A DNA stretch of 64,000 nt from Mycolicibacterium brisbanense (GTDB lineage: Bacteria > Actinomycetota > Actinomycetes > Mycobacteriales > Mycobacteriaceae). The translations under genes and the position numbers were made by a program. Location of the stretch: NCBI RefSeq assembly GCF_001570425.1, contig NZ_BCSX01000049.1:1-64000 (forward strand). Direction: 5' to 3'. Under the pieces are notes generated by a model. It ran no database searches. It saw only the letters and a program-made list of their open reading frames with translations, and was not told the origin of the DNA. Shown here one piece after another: positions 7,697-19,135 of the stretch; within the stretch, counting starts at the first letter, position 1; each line of letters starts with the position of its first letter.

Positions 7697-8158
7697 CTAC
7701 GTGCGCAGGGCCGCCAATGCCTGCCGCCACACGGATTGGTCGCGTGGTTGACCGGGTTCCATGGTCTCGGCGAAGCGGATGACCCCGGAGCGGTCGATGA
7801 CGAAGGTGCCGCGATTCGGATAGCCAGCATCGTCGTTGAAGACGCCGTAGGCCTGCGATACGGCGCCGTGCGGCCAGAAGTCGGACAGCACCGGGAAGGT
7901 GAAACCGCTTTGGCCAGACCAGATCTTATGAGTCGGCGGGGGCCCGACGGAGATCGTCAGCGTCGCGATGTCGTCGTTTTGGTAGGCGGTGAGATGGTCC
8001 TGGATCTCATCGAGCTCACCTTGGCAGACGGCGGTGAACGCCAACGGGAAGAACACCAACAGCACGTCTTTGGCGCTGCGGAAGCCGCTCAGGGTCACCG
8101 CGCGGCCGTTCTGGTCCCGCAGCGTGAAATCGGGCGCTGCGGTTCCCACCTCCAGCAC
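7697..8158 (-). CDS. ahpE: One-cysteine peroxiredoxin AhpE
   Basis: 153 residues, closely resembling mycobacterial AhpE (Rv2238c in M. tuberculosis as I recall). The peroxidatic Cys45 sits in PLAFTAVCQGEL, equivalent to the usual PxxxT/SxxC motif, and there is no second resolving cysteine, fitting the 1-Cys class. The segment PPPTHKIW and LSDFWPHGAVSQAYGVFN are hallmark AhpE sequence. The cytosolic enzyme reduces peroxides, peroxynitrite and fatty-acid hydroperoxides, recycled by mycothiol/mycoredoxin. It lies 3 bp after the DUF3052 stop, so the two are likely co-transcribed. Confidence 0.95.
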   Translation of the reverse strand: MLEVGTAAPDFTLRDQNGRAVTLSGFRSAKDVLLVFFPLAFTAVCQGELDEIQDHLTAYQNDDIATLTISVGPPPTHKIWSGQSGFTFPVLSDFWPHGAVSQAYGVFNDDAGYPNRGTFVIDRSGVIRFAETMEPGQPRDQSVWRQALAALRT

Positions 8159-8161
8159 TGG

Positions 8162-8593
8162 CTAGCGCCTGCCTGCCGCCTTGGACTTCGGCTGCACCAA
8201 CCGGCTCGCCGTCCAGTCCCCCAGCTTGGCCGACGAGGTCTGCATCAACCCTGCTGTCGGAGCCGATTCGGCGATTTCGGCGGGCTGCACATGCCCGGGC
8301 TTGCCGGTCTTGGGCGTCACCACCCAGATGACCCCGTCCTCGGCCAGCGGGGTGATAGCGTCCATCAGCCGGTCCACGAGGTCTCCGTCACCGTCCCGCC
8401 ACCACAGCAAGACGACGTCGACCACTTCGTCCGCATCTTCGTCGAGCAGCTCAGAGCCGCACGCATCCTCGATGTCGGCCCGGATGTCGTCGTCGGTGTC
8501 CTCATCCCAGCCCAATTCCTGGACTATCTGATCCTTGTTGATGCCCAGACATTGGGCGTAGTTCGGGTCAGAGTCCTTCCCCGCCGCGACCAC
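8162..8593 (-). CDS. DUF3052 family protein (Rv2239c-like)
   Basis: 143 residues, cytosolic and acidic. The conserved DUF3052 core is present: LGWDEDTDDDIR, a central Asp/Glu-rich patch, DVVLLWWRDGDGDL and GVIWVVTPKTGKPGHV, ending in SASRLVQPKS-like sequence (TASRLVQPKS). I chose GTG 8593 because AGGAGG lies 8 nt upstream; the frame stays open to a GTG at 8623 but that would place the ribosome site inside the gene. Function is unknown. The gene is conserved in actinobacteria and here sits directly upstream of ahpE, as in M. tuberculosis. Confidence 0.88.
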   Translation of the reverse strand: MVAAGKDSDPNYAQCLGINKDQIVQELGWDEDTDDDIRADIEDACGSELLDEDADEVVDVVLLWWRDGDGDLVDRLMDAITPLAEDGVIWVVTPKTGKPGHVQPAEIAESAPTAGLMQTSSAKLGDWTASRLVQPKSKAAGRR

Positions 8594-8689
8594 CGTCGAT
8601 CCTCCTTCAGGCTCCAAGTGCACTCTTTGATGCGTTTTCGTCCTAATCGTCGCACGTCGGTGTCCGAGTACGGGCGCATGCCGGGCAGT

Positions 8690-9265
8690 TCATCGATACG
8701 CCTTGTCGCAGCGGTCCAGCGCGTTGGTCTTGGCGGTGTTGGATCGGTCGGTCGCGGCATTGATCGTGTCGACCGCCGCGTTGCTCGAAATGGCCGCCGC
8801 GAGCGCCCGCGCAGCGTCGACCCATTCGTTCAGCGCAGCGCGAAGATCAGGCGCGAGAGCATCGACGGAGCCAGAGCTGACCAGGTCAGCGCTGTGGTTG
8901 AGCGCGTCGGCTGCCGGGCCGACCTTGGACTGCACGTCGCCGTGGTTGTTGGCGGCGGTGACGTAGGCGTTGACGGCGTTGACCGCGTCGACCGATGAGG
9001 TGCTCATGTCCTCGCACACCGCATGGATGGCCTGGGTGGTCAGCGAGGCCTGGCGTTCCGACTCACGGGTCGCCGAGCTCGACTTCGACGCGTCGATCGA
9101 GGCCGAGATCGAAGCCCGGTACAGCTGAGCGTCCTGTTGGTCGGCGACAGCGGCGCCGTCGGTCATGCGGGTGCAGCCGACGATCACCATGGCGATCGAC
9201 GCCGCACTCCCCACCGCGAACGCGGCGACGCGCAGCCGCGTCCGACACTGTCCACCCACCAGCAC
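8690..9265 (-). CDS. Putative lipoprotein, Rv2240c-like
   Basis: 191 residues starting at GTG 9265. A basic N-terminus and hydrophobic stretch end in the lipobox-like AMVIVGC (Cys31), so lipidation and outer-face membrane anchoring are likely. The mature part is Ala/Ser/Asp-rich and probably helical, with one further cysteine pair (Cys at IHAVCEDM and DRCDKAY). No enzyme motif. It lies upstream of and parallel to DUF3052-ahpE, at the position of Rv2240c in M. tuberculosis. Function unknown. Confidence 0.75.
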   Translation of the reverse strand: MLVGGQCRTRLRVAAFAVGSAASIAMVIVGCTRMTDGAAVADQQDAQLYRASISASIDASKSSSATRESERQASLTTQAIHAVCEDMSTSSVDAVNAVNAYVTAANNHGDVQSKVGPAADALNHSADLVSSGSVDALAPDLRAALNEWVDAARALAAAISSNAAVDTINAATDRSNTAKTNALDRCDKAYR

Positions 9266-9382
9266 GGTCTGCAGACGTTACCGGCTGGAACCGATTCCGA
9301 TGGGTTCATTGCACTCGACACCCCAGCGGCATGAATACGGCACGATAGGTGGACGATAGAGGACGCCACAAGCACCCATGAG

Positions 9383-9400
9383 TTGTTAACCGCCTAACAA
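9383..9400. promoter_or_regulatory. Perfect inverted repeat before the aceE ribosome site
   Basis: TTGTTA-ACCGCC-TAACAA, 6-bp arms with a 6-bp spacer, ends 10 bp before the aceE TTG start and abuts the GGAG ribosome site. It looks like an operator controlling pyruvate dehydrogenase. The regulator is not identifiable from sequence. Confidence 0.5.
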
Positions 9401-9410
9401 GGAGCGGAAG

Positions 9411-12199
<2,789 letters not shown>

Positions 12200-12200
<1 letters not shown>

Positions 12201-12290
12201 CGTTTCCGGCGGTTTTCTCCGGCGAGCAGATGCCGCGGTACCGGAAACGCGGCGTGTCGCGAACCGCACTGTCTGCTCGCCGAGAAACCG
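12200..12290. repeat. Interleaved inverted repeats downstream of aceE
   Basis: Two nested-crossing repeats. GCGTTTCCGG (12200-12209) pairs perfectly with CCGGAAACGC (12241-12250). GGTTTTCTCCGGCGAGCAGA (12211-12230) pairs, with two single-base gaps, with TCTGCTCGCCGAGAAACC around 12272-12289. The order A-B-A'-B' is that of an H-type pseudoknot. It lies between the aceE stop and mabR and may act as a terminator, an RNA-stability element or a member of a dispersed intergenic palindrome family. Confidence 0.6.
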
Positions 12291-12330
12291 TTTGGAGGAA
12301 TCCGCCAGAACTTCGGCGTAGCTTTTAGGG

Positions 12331-13617
12331 ATGACCGACAATCGGTTCGTTCCGCCGAAGACCACGGTCGAGGTGCTGGAGGCGGTGCCTGACTCGACGC
12401 TGCGCCGCTTGAAGCAGTACTCCGGCCGGCTGGCCACCGAAGCCGTGCATGCGATGGAAGACCGGCTGTCATTCTTCGCCGAGCTCGACGCGTCGCAGCG
12501 GGCCAGCGTGCAGCTGGTGGTGCAGACCGCCGTCGTCAACTTCGTGGAATGGATGCGCAACCCGCAAAGCGACGTCGGCTACACCGCGCAGGCCTTCGAA
12601 GTGGTGCCGCAGGATCTGCGGCGTCGGATCGCCCTGCGGCAGTCGGTGGAGATGGTGCGCACCACCATGGAGTTCTTCGAAGAGGTGGTGCCGCTGTTGG
12701 CCCGCTCAGAAGAGCAGCTGACCGCGCTGACGGCCGGGATCCTGCGATACAGCCGTGACCTGGCGTTCGCGGCGGCCAGCGCCTACGCCGACCAGGCCGA
12801 GGCTCGCGGCGCCTGGGACCGGCGGATGGAGGCCAACGTCGTCGACGCCGTGGTGCGCGGCGACGTGGGGCCCGAATTGCAGTCCCAGGCGGCGGCGCTG
12901 AACTGGGACGCCACCGCACCCGCCACGGTGATCGTGGGACTGCCCCACCCCGACCGCATCGATATGGCCAGCGACGACGTGCGCGACATCGTGCAGCGCC
13001 ACGACCGGGCCGCCCTGTCAGACGTGCACGGCACCTGGTTGGTCACCATCGTGTCCGGCCCGTTGTCGCCGACCGACCGGTTCCTGACCGATCTGATGAC
13101 GGTGTTCGCCGACGGCCCGGTGGTGATCGGTCCATTGGCCCACACCCTGACGGCCGCGCACCGCAGCGCGACCGAGGCGATCTCCGGCATGAACGCGGTG
13201 GCCGGCTGGAGCGGTGCCCCGCGGCCGGTCCCGGCGCGCGAGCTGCTGCCGGAGCGCGCACTGCTCGGCGACATGGACGCGATCGCGGCCCTGGCGACAG
13301 AGGTCATGCGCCCGCTGTCCGATGCCGGACCCGCACTGACCGAAACCCTTGACGCGTACCTCGATTCCGGCGGCGCGATCGAGGCGTGCGCCCGCAAATT
13401 GTTCGTTCATCCAAATACCGTCCGGTACCGGCTGAAACGGATCGCCGACTTCACCGGGCGCGACCCGTCGGTACCCCGGGATGCCTACGTGCTGCGGGTG
13501 GCGGCGAGCGTCGGGCGACTGAGCTCGCAGCCGTCTCAGTCGAGCACGTCAAACACCCTTGCCAAGGCGGTTCCCGCCATCGGACCGGCCGGCGGTGGCG
13601 GACGTCGGGCCTGGTAG
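12331..13617 (+). CDS. mabR: PucR-type transcriptional regulator MabR
   Basis: 428 residues. The C-terminal PucR helix-turn-helix is clear: YLDSGGAIEACARKLFVHPN then TVRYRLKRI near residues 340-372. The rest is the central GGDEF-like/regulatory region of the CdaR/PucR family. The position immediately upstream of fabD and the similarity identify MabR (Rv2242), the essential activator or regulator of the FAS-II operon. Its reported target, a TTTTGT/ACAAAA inverted repeat, is present 62 bp downstream of this gene. A TAGCTT -10 hexamer lies 6 nt before the ATG, so the transcript is probably leaderless. Confidence 0.92.
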   Translation: MTDNRFVPPKTTVEVLEAVPDSTLRRLKQYSGRLATEAVHAMEDRLSFFAELDASQRASVQLVVQTAVVNFVEWMRNPQSDVGYTAQAFEVVPQDLRRRIALRQSVEMVRTTMEFFEEVVPLLARSEEQLTALTAGILRYSRDLAFAAASAYADQAEARGAWDRRMEANVVDAVVRGDVGPELQSQAAALNWDATAPATVIVGLPHPDRIDMASDDVRDIVQRHDRAALSDVHGTWLVTIVSGPLSPTDRFLTDLMTVFADGPVVIGPLAHTLTAAHRSATEAISGMNAVAGWSGAPRPVPARELLPERALLGDMDAIAALATEVMRPLSDAGPALTETLDAYLDSGGAIEACARKLFVHPNTVRYRLKRIADFTGRDPSVPRDAYVLRVAASVGRLSSQPSQSSTSNTLAKAVPAIGPAGGGGRRAW

Positions 13618-13678
13618 CGGGGTTCTTGCCAAAAACCTGGGTCGCGACCGGGTATCGAGAATGTCGCATCACGTGCAG

Positions 13679-13722
13679 TTTTGTAGACATCCCACAAAAA
13701 CCTAAGACAAGGTTCATAATCT
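13679..13722 (+). promoter_or_regulatory. FAS-II operon promoter with probable MabR operator
   Basis: TTTTGT-N9-ACAAAA lies at 13679-13699, matching the known MabR-binding inverted repeat. A TAATCT -10 box follows at 13717-13722, so the operator overlaps the -35 region. The fabD start is about 60 bp downstream. Confidence 0.75.
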
Positions 13723-13780
13723 CTTACACGGCGCAAAACCAACTTCACAGTGTTCTCTTAATGACGTGCCTCAAGGACCC

Positions 13781-14698
13781 GTGCTCGCATTGCTCGCCCC
13801 CGGACAGGGCTCGCAGACACCCGGCATGCTCACCCCATGGTTGGAGCTGCCAGGTGCTGCCGACCGTCTGGCGGCCTGGTCGCAGATCAGCGGCCTGGAT
13901 CTGGCTCGTCTGGGCACCACGGCAACCGCCGAGGAGATCACCGACACTGCGGTGACACAGCCTCTGGTGGTGGCCGCAACCCTGCTGGCCCACGAGGAAC
14001 TCGTCCGCCGCGGCGTCCTCGACAAAGTGGCCGCCGCCGAAACCATCGTGGCAGGGCACTCCGTCGGTGAGATCGCCGCCTACGCGATCGCCGGGGTGAT
14101 CTCCGCCGACGATGCGGTCAAGCTCGCCGCCACCCGGGGCGCCGAGATGGCCAAGGCCTGCGCTGTCGAACCCACCGGCATGTCGGCGGTGCTCGGTGGC
14201 GACGAGGCAGAGGTGCTCGCCCGCCTCGAATCGCTCGACCTGATCCCGGCCAACCGCAACGCCGCGGGCCAGATCGTGGCGGCCGGCGCAGTGGCGGCCC
14301 TGGAGAAGCTGGCCGAGGATCCGCCGGCGAAGGCCCGGGTACGCCAGCTGGCCACCGCAGGCGCCTTCCACACCCACTACATGGCTTCCGCGCTCGACGG
14401 CTACGCGGCTGCGGCGGCGTCTGTAACGACCGGCGAGCCCACCGCGACACTGCTGTCGAACGCCGACGGGCAGCCCGTCACCTCGGCCGCCGATGCGATG
14501 GAGAAGCTCGTCGCTCAGCTGACCAAGCCGGTGCGCTGGGACCTGTGCACCGCGACCATGCGTCAGCACGAGGTGACCGCAATCGTCGAATTCCCACCGG
14601 CAGGCACGTTGGCCGGCATCGCCAAGCGGGAACTCAAGGGCACGCCGACGCGCGCCATCAAGTCCCCCGAGGATCTCGACACCCTCACCGAGCTCTAG
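13781..14698 (+). CDS. fabD: Malonyl-CoA:ACP transacylase
   Basis: 305 residues. FabD moves malonyl groups from CoA to AcpM for FAS-II elongation. LLAPGQGSQ is the N-terminal family motif, AGHSVGEIAAY carries the catalytic Ser, and GAFHTHYM has the catalytic His. I chose the GTG at 13781 because mycobacterial FabD begins MIALLAPGQ-like and AAGGA precedes it, though only 3 nt away; a GTG at 13766 would add five residues. It is first in the operon fabD-acpM-kasA-kasB-accD6 and is controlled by the MabR-site promoter upstream. Confidence 0.95.
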   Translation: MLALLAPGQGSQTPGMLTPWLELPGAADRLAAWSQISGLDLARLGTTATAEEITDTAVTQPLVVAATLLAHEELVRRGVLDKVAAAETIVAGHSVGEIAAYAIAGVISADDAVKLAATRGAEMAKACAVEPTGMSAVLGGDEAEVLARLESLDLIPANRNAAGQIVAAGAVAALEKLAEDPPAKARVRQLATAGAFHTHYMASALDGYAAAAASVTTGEPTATLLSNADGQPVTSAADAMEKLVAQLTKPVRWDLCTATMRQHEVTAIVEFPPAGTLAGIAKRELKGTPTRAIKSPEDLDTLTEL

Positions 14699-14772
14699 TC
14701 CATCTCCACCCGAGAACGTTCCAAAGAGTCCTCCGCACCCGGGGGACGTAAACACCAATAGAAGGAGCCATA

Positions 14773-15072
14773 GTGGCCGCCAGTCAGGAAGAAATCATCG
14801 CCGGTCTCGCCGAGATCATCGAAGAGGTCACCGGCATCGAGCCGTCTGAGGTGACCCCCGAGAAGTCGTTCGTCGACGACCTGGACATCGACTCGCTGTC
14901 CATGGTGGAGATCGCCGTGCAGACCGAGGACAAGTACGGCGTGAAGATCCCCGACGAGGATCTGGCCGGCCTGCGGACCGTCGGTGACGTCGTCGCCTAC
15001 ATCCAGAAGCTCGAGGAAGAGAACCCCGAGGCCGCCGCCGCCCTGCGTGAGAAGTTCTCGGCCGACCAGTGA
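14773..15072 (+). CDS. acpM: Meromycolate extension acyl carrier protein
   Basis: 99 residues, acidic. The phosphopantetheine attachment site is Ser41 in DLDIDSLSMVE. The length beyond residue 80, with an Ala/Glu-rich tail, is the C-terminal extension typical of mycobacterial AcpM rather than ordinary ACP. It carries growing meromycolate chains between FabD, KasA/KasB and the reductive enzymes. It starts with GTG, with AAGGAGCC about 6 nt upstream, and its TGA overlaps the kasA GTG as GTGA. Confidence 0.97.
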   Translation: MAASQEEIIAGLAEIIEEVTGIEPSEVTPEKSFVDDLDIDSLSMVEIAVQTEDKYGVKIPDEDLAGLRTVGDVVAYIQKLEEENPEAAAALREKFSADQ

Positions 15073-16319
15073 CCAGGCCTTCCACTGCTAATGGCGGTTA
15101 CCCCAGCGTTGTGGTAACCGCCGTTACGGCGACGACCTCGATCGCGCCGGACATCGAGAGCACGTGGAAGGGCCTGCTGGCAGGCGAGAGCGGTATCCGC
15201 GTCCTCGAAGACGATTTCGTCGCGAAGTGGGATCTTCCGGCCAAGATCGGTGGGCACCTCAAGGAGCCGCTCGATCCACTGATGACCCGCCTGGAGATGC
15301 GCCGCATGTCTTACGTGCAGCGCATGGCCAAGTACCTCGGCAACCAGCTGTGGGAGACCGCCGGTAAGCCGGAGGTCGACCCTGACCGGTTCGCCGTGGT
15401 CATCGGTACCGGGCTCGGCGGTGGCGAGAAGATCGTCGAGACCTACGACGCTATGAACGAGGGTGGGCCCCGCAAGGTGTCCCCGCTCGCCGTTCAGATG
15501 ATCATGCCCAACGGTGCGGCTGCGGTCGTCGGCCTCGAACTCGGGGCCCGTGCCGGCGTCATCACGCCGGTCTCGGCCTGTTCGTCGGGTTCGGAGGGCA
15601 TCGCCCATGCCTGGCGGCAAATCGTCATGGGCGACGCCGACATCGCCGTCTGCGGCGGCGTCGAGGGTGCCATCGAAGCTCTGCCGATCGCAGCGTTCTC
15701 GATGATGCGTGCCATGTCGACCCGGAACGACGACCCCGAGGGTGCGTCGCGTCCGTTCGACAAGGACCGTGACGGGTTCGTCTTCGGCGAGGCCGGTGCA
15801 CTCATGGTCATCGAGACCGAGGAGCATGCCCTGGCCCGCGGCGCCAAGCCGCTGGCCCGCCTGATGGGCGCAGGCATCACCTCCGATGCCTTCCACATGG
15901 TGGCCCCGGCCGCCGACGGCCTGCGGGCCGGTGCCGCAATGAAGCGCGCGCTGGAGACTGCCGGTCTGGACGCCAAGGACATCGACCACGTCAACGCTCA
16001 CGCCACGGCAACGCCGATCGGTGACACCGCGGAGGCCAACGCCATCCGTGTCGCCGGGGTGCAGAACGCCGCGGTGTACGCACCGAAGTCGGCCCTCGGC
16101 CACTCCATCGGTGCTGTCGGCGCACTCGAATCCGTGCTGACAGTGCTGGCTCTTCGCGACGGCGTCATCCCGCCGACGTTGAACTACGAAACACCGGATC
16201 CTGAGATCGATCTCGATATCGTTGCAGGTGAGCCTCGGTATGGCGACTACCAATACGCCATCAACAACTCGTTCGGGTTTGGTGGCCACAATGTGGCCCT
16301 GACCTTCGGGCGGTACTGA
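15069..16319 (+). CDS. kasA: 3-oxoacyl-ACP synthase KasA
   Basis: 416 residues, the same length as M. tuberculosis KasA. The catalytic set is intact: Cys171 (VSACSSGSEG), His311 (NAHATAT), Lys340 and His345 (PKSALGHS), with the C-terminal NNSFGFGGHN loop. KasA condenses malonyl-AcpM with acyl-AcpM in FAS-II and is the target of thiolactomycin-type inhibitors. GTG 15069 overlaps the acpM stop, so the two proteins are made in a coupled fashion. The sequence looks fully functional. Confidence 0.98.
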   Translation: MTRPSTANGGYPSVVVTAVTATTSIAPDIESTWKGLLAGESGIRVLEDDFVAKWDLPAKIGGHLKEPLDPLMTRLEMRRMSYVQRMAKYLGNQLWETAGKPEVDPDRFAVVIGTGLGGGEKIVETYDAMNEGGPRKVSPLAVQMIMPNGAAAVVGLELGARAGVITPVSACSSGSEGIAHAWRQIVMGDADIAVCGGVEGAIEALPIAAFSMMRAMSTRNDDPEGASRPFDKDRDGFVFGEAGALMVIETEEHALARGAKPLARLMGAGITSDAFHMVAPAADGLRAGAAMKRALETAGLDAKDIDHVNAHATATPIGDTAEANAIRVAGVQNAAVYAPKSALGHSIGAVGALESVLTVLALRDGVIPPTLNYETPDPEIDLDIVAGEPRYGDYQYAINNSFGFGGHNVALTFGRY

Positions 16320-16346
16320 GGCACGAGAGGAAAGAACGCAGTAGAA

Positions 16347-17600
16347 ATGGCGGGATTGTCCACGGGTAACGGTCTGCCCAACGTGGTTGTCACGGGCGTA
16401 GCCATGTCGACGGCGCTGGCAACCGATGCCGAAAGTACCTGGAAGAAGTTGCTGGACGGGCAGAGCGGCATTCGCACGCTCACCGACTCGTTCGTCGAAC
16501 AGTATGACCTGCCGGTCCGTATCGGCGGTCATCTGCTCGAAGACTTCGATCATGAGCTGACGCGCGTCGAACTCCGTCGCCTGTCGTACCTCCAGAAGAT
16601 GGCGACCGTGATCGGCCGCCGGGTCTGGGAGAACGCGGGCAATCCTGAAGTTGATCCCCGGCGCCTGATGGTGTCTGTGGGCACGGGCCTCGGTTCCACC
16701 GAGGAGCTCGTGTTCGCCTATGACGGCATGCGGGCCAAGGGTCTTCGTGCGGTGTCCCCGTTGACTGTGCAGATGTACATGCCCAACGGGGCCGCCGCCG
16801 CCATCGGTCTCGAGCGCAAGGCCAGGGCCGGGGTGTGTACCGCGGTCTCGGCCTGCGCCTCGGGCTCCGAAGCCATCGCCAACGCATGGCGCCAGATCGT
16901 GCTCGGCGAGGCCGACATCGCGATCTGCGGTGGCGTGGAAACCAAGATCGAAGCGGTGCCGATCGCGGGCTTCGCCCAGATGCGCATCGTGCTGTCCAAC
17001 TCCAACGATGATCCCGAGGGCGCCTGCAAGCCCTTCGACAAGGACCGCAACGGGTTCGTGTTCGGTGAGGCCGGCGCGCTCATGGTCATCGAGACCGAAG
17101 AGCACGCCAAGGCCCGCGGCGCCAACATCCTGGCCCGGATCATGGGTGCCAGTGTGACCTCGGACGGCTTCCACATCGTGGCGCCGGATCCCAACGGCGA
17201 GCAGGCGGGTTACGCCATGACGCGCGCCATCGAGTTGGCCGGCCTGCAGCCGTCCGACATCGACCATGTCAACGCACATGCCACCGGCACCAACGTCGGC
17301 GACGTGGCCGAGGGCAAGGCCATCAACAACGCGATGCGCGGCCACAAGCCGGCCGTCTACGCCCCCAAGGCCGCACTCGGCCACTCGGTCGGCGCTGTCG
17401 GTGCGGTGGAGTCCATCCTGACCGTCCTGGCGTTGCGGGACGGCGTCATCCCGCCGACGCGCAACCTGCACAACCTCGATCCGGAGATCGATCTGGATGT
17501 TGTCGCTGGTGAGCCGCGGCAGGGCAATTACCAATACGCTATCAACAACTCGTTCGGATTCGGTGGGCACAACGTCGCGCTCACCTTCGGGAAGTACTGA
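16347..17600 (+). CDS. kasB: 3-oxoacyl-ACP synthase KasB
   Basis: 417 residues, a paralogue of KasA that carries out later elongation steps to full-length mycolates. Catalytic Cys170 is in VSACASGSEA, with NAHATGTNVGD and PKAALGHS providing the two histidines and the lysine. It ends with the same NNSFGFGGHNVALTFGKY-type tail. ATG 16347 has AGAGGAAAG about 14 nt upstream. The 27-bp gap from kasA, and clear repeat-like similarity to kasA, indicate an old tandem duplication kept in one operon. Confidence 0.97.
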   Translation: MAGLSTGNGLPNVVVTGVAMSTALATDAESTWKKLLDGQSGIRTLTDSFVEQYDLPVRIGGHLLEDFDHELTRVELRRLSYLQKMATVIGRRVWENAGNPEVDPRRLMVSVGTGLGSTEELVFAYDGMRAKGLRAVSPLTVQMYMPNGAAAAIGLERKARAGVCTAVSACASGSEAIANAWRQIVLGEADIAICGGVETKIEAVPIAGFAQMRIVLSNSNDDPEGACKPFDKDRNGFVFGEAGALMVIETEEHAKARGANILARIMGASVTSDGFHIVAPDPNGEQAGYAMTRAIELAGLQPSDIDHVNAHATGTNVGDVAEGKAINNAMRGHKPAVYAPKAALGHSVGAVGAVESILTVLALRDGVIPPTRNLHNLDPEIDLDVVAGEPRQGNYQYAINNSFGFGGHNVALTFGKY

Positions 17601-17656
17601 CACCCACCGTATTCCCGCAAGGCTGGCCGGCATCCGACAGCTACAAGGAGGTTTGT

Positions 17657-19084
17657 ATGACCATCATGGCCCCCGAGGCGGCTGCCGAATCACTCGATCC
17701 GCGCGATCCACTTCTCCGGCTCAAGACTTTCTTCGACGACGGCTGCGACGTCGAGCTGCTGCACGAGCGTGATCGTTCGGGTGTGCTCGCCGCCGCAGGC
17801 ACCGTCAACGGTGTGCGGACCGTCGCGTTCTGCACCGACGGCACCGTCATGGGCGGCGCGATGGGTGTGGACGGCTGCGCCCACATCGTCAACGCCTACG
17901 ACACCGCCATCGCGGACCAGAGCCCGATCGTGGGCATCTGGCACTCCGGCGGTGCCCGGCTGGCCGAGGGCGTCCGCGCGCTGCATGCCGTCGGCCTGGT
18001 GTTCGAGGCGATGATCCGCGCGTCCGGCTACATCCCCCAGATCTCTGTGGTTGTCGGCTTCGCGGCCGGCGGCGCGGCCTACGGCCCGGCCCTGACCGAC
18101 GTGATCATCATGGCCCCGGACAGCAAGGTGTTCGTCACGGGTCCCGACGTGGTGCGCAGTGTCACCGGCGAGGACGTCGACATGGTGTCGCTCGGCGGCC
18201 CCGACGCTCACCACAAGAAGTCCGGCGTGTGCCACATCGTCGCCGACGACGAGCTCGACGCTTACGAGCGCGGCCGCCGCCTGGTCGGATTGTTCTGCCA
18301 GCAGGGTCATTTCGACCGCACCAAGGCCGAGTCGGGCGATACCGACCTGCACGCGCTGCTGCCGGAATCGGCCCGCCGTGCCTACGACGTGCACCCGCTG
18401 ATCACCGCGCTGCTCGATGACGGCGTGCCGTTCGAGGAGTTCCAGGCCAAATGGGCACCCTCGATCGTCGTTGGTCTGGGTCGCCTGGCCGGTCGTTCGG
18501 TCGGCGTGATCGCGAACAACCCGCTGCGGCTGGGCGGCTGCCTGAACTCCGAAAGTGCCGAGAAGTCGGCACGTTTCGTGCGGCTGTGCGACGCCTTCGG
18601 CATCCCGCTGGTGGTGCTGGTGGACGTGCCCGGCTACCTGCCCGGTGTGGATCAGGAATGGGGCGGTGTCGTGCGACGCGGCGCCAAACTGCTGCACGCC
18701 TTCGGCGAGTCGACGGTCCCCCGCGTCACCCTGGTGACCCGCAAGATCTACGGCGGCGCCTACATCGCCATGAACTCGCGGTCGCTGAACGCCACCAAGG
18801 TCTTCGCGTGGCCGGACGCCGAGGTCGCCGTGATGGGCGCCAAGGCCGCCGTCGGCATCCTGCACAAGAAGAAGCTGGCTGCCGTCGAGGATCCCGCCGA
18901 GCGGGAGGCCCTGCACGAGGAGCTGGCGGTCGAGCACGAGCGCATCGCCGGTGGCGTCGATTCGGCCATCGAGATCGGCGTGGTCGATGAGAAGATCGAC
19001 CCTGCCCACACCCGCAGCAAGATCACGCAGGCATTGGCCGAGGCGCCGCACCGTCGTGGCCGCCACAAGAACATCCCGCTGTAA
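17657..19084 (+). CDS. accD6: Acetyl/propionyl-CoA carboxylase beta subunit AccD6
   Basis: 475 residues of the carboxyltransferase (AccD) family. It transfers CO2 from biotinyl-AccA3 to acetyl-CoA, giving malonyl-CoA for FabD. GWHSGGARLAEGV-like sequence (IWHSGGARLAEG), AGGAAYGPALTD and VPGYLPGVDQEWGGV are conserved oxyanion-loop and acyl-CoA binding regions of the crotonase-like fold. It is last in the FAS-II operon, 56 bp after kasB, with AGGAGG 6 nt before the ATG. A perfect GC hairpin follows its stop. Confidence 0.96.
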   Translation: MTIMAPEAAAESLDPRDPLLRLKTFFDDGCDVELLHERDRSGVLAAAGTVNGVRTVAFCTDGTVMGGAMGVDGCAHIVNAYDTAIADQSPIVGIWHSGGARLAEGVRALHAVGLVFEAMIRASGYIPQISVVVGFAAGGAAYGPALTDVIIMAPDSKVFVTGPDVVRSVTGEDVDMVSLGGPDAHHKKSGVCHIVADDELDAYERGRRLVGLFCQQGHFDRTKAESGDTDLHALLPESARRAYDVHPLITALLDDGVPFEEFQAKWAPSIVVGLGRLAGRSVGVIANNPLRLGGCLNSESAEKSARFVRLCDAFGIPLVVLVDVPGYLPGVDQEWGGVVRRGAKLLHAFGESTVPRVTLVTRKIYGGAYIAMNSRSLNATKVFAWPDAEVAVMGAKAAVGILHKKKLAAVEDPAEREALHEELAVEHERIAGGVDSAIEIGVVDEKIDPAHTRSKITQALAEAPHRRGRHKNIPL

Positions 19085-19095
19085 TTTTTCTTCGC

Positions 19096-19129
19096 GCGAG
19101 CAGTCCCCCGCAGGCGGGGGACTGCTCGC
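19096..19129 (+). terminator. Strong hairpin terminator after accD6
   Basis: Perfect 16-bp arms, GCGAGCAGTCCCCCGC and its complement, separated by AG, start 12 bp after the accD6 stop; CGTTTATT follows. It separates the FAS-II operon from the convergent SDR gene and could act for both. The GCGAGCAG/CTGCTCGC ends recur in the repeat after aceE. Confidence 0.8.
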
Positions 19130-19135
19130 CGTTTA

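Noticed and set aside
14997..17633. Very long minus-strand frame across kasA and kasB
   Set aside because: Its repeated sequence mirrors the kasA/kasB duplication in the opposite strand; GC-rich codon bias keeps antisense frames open.
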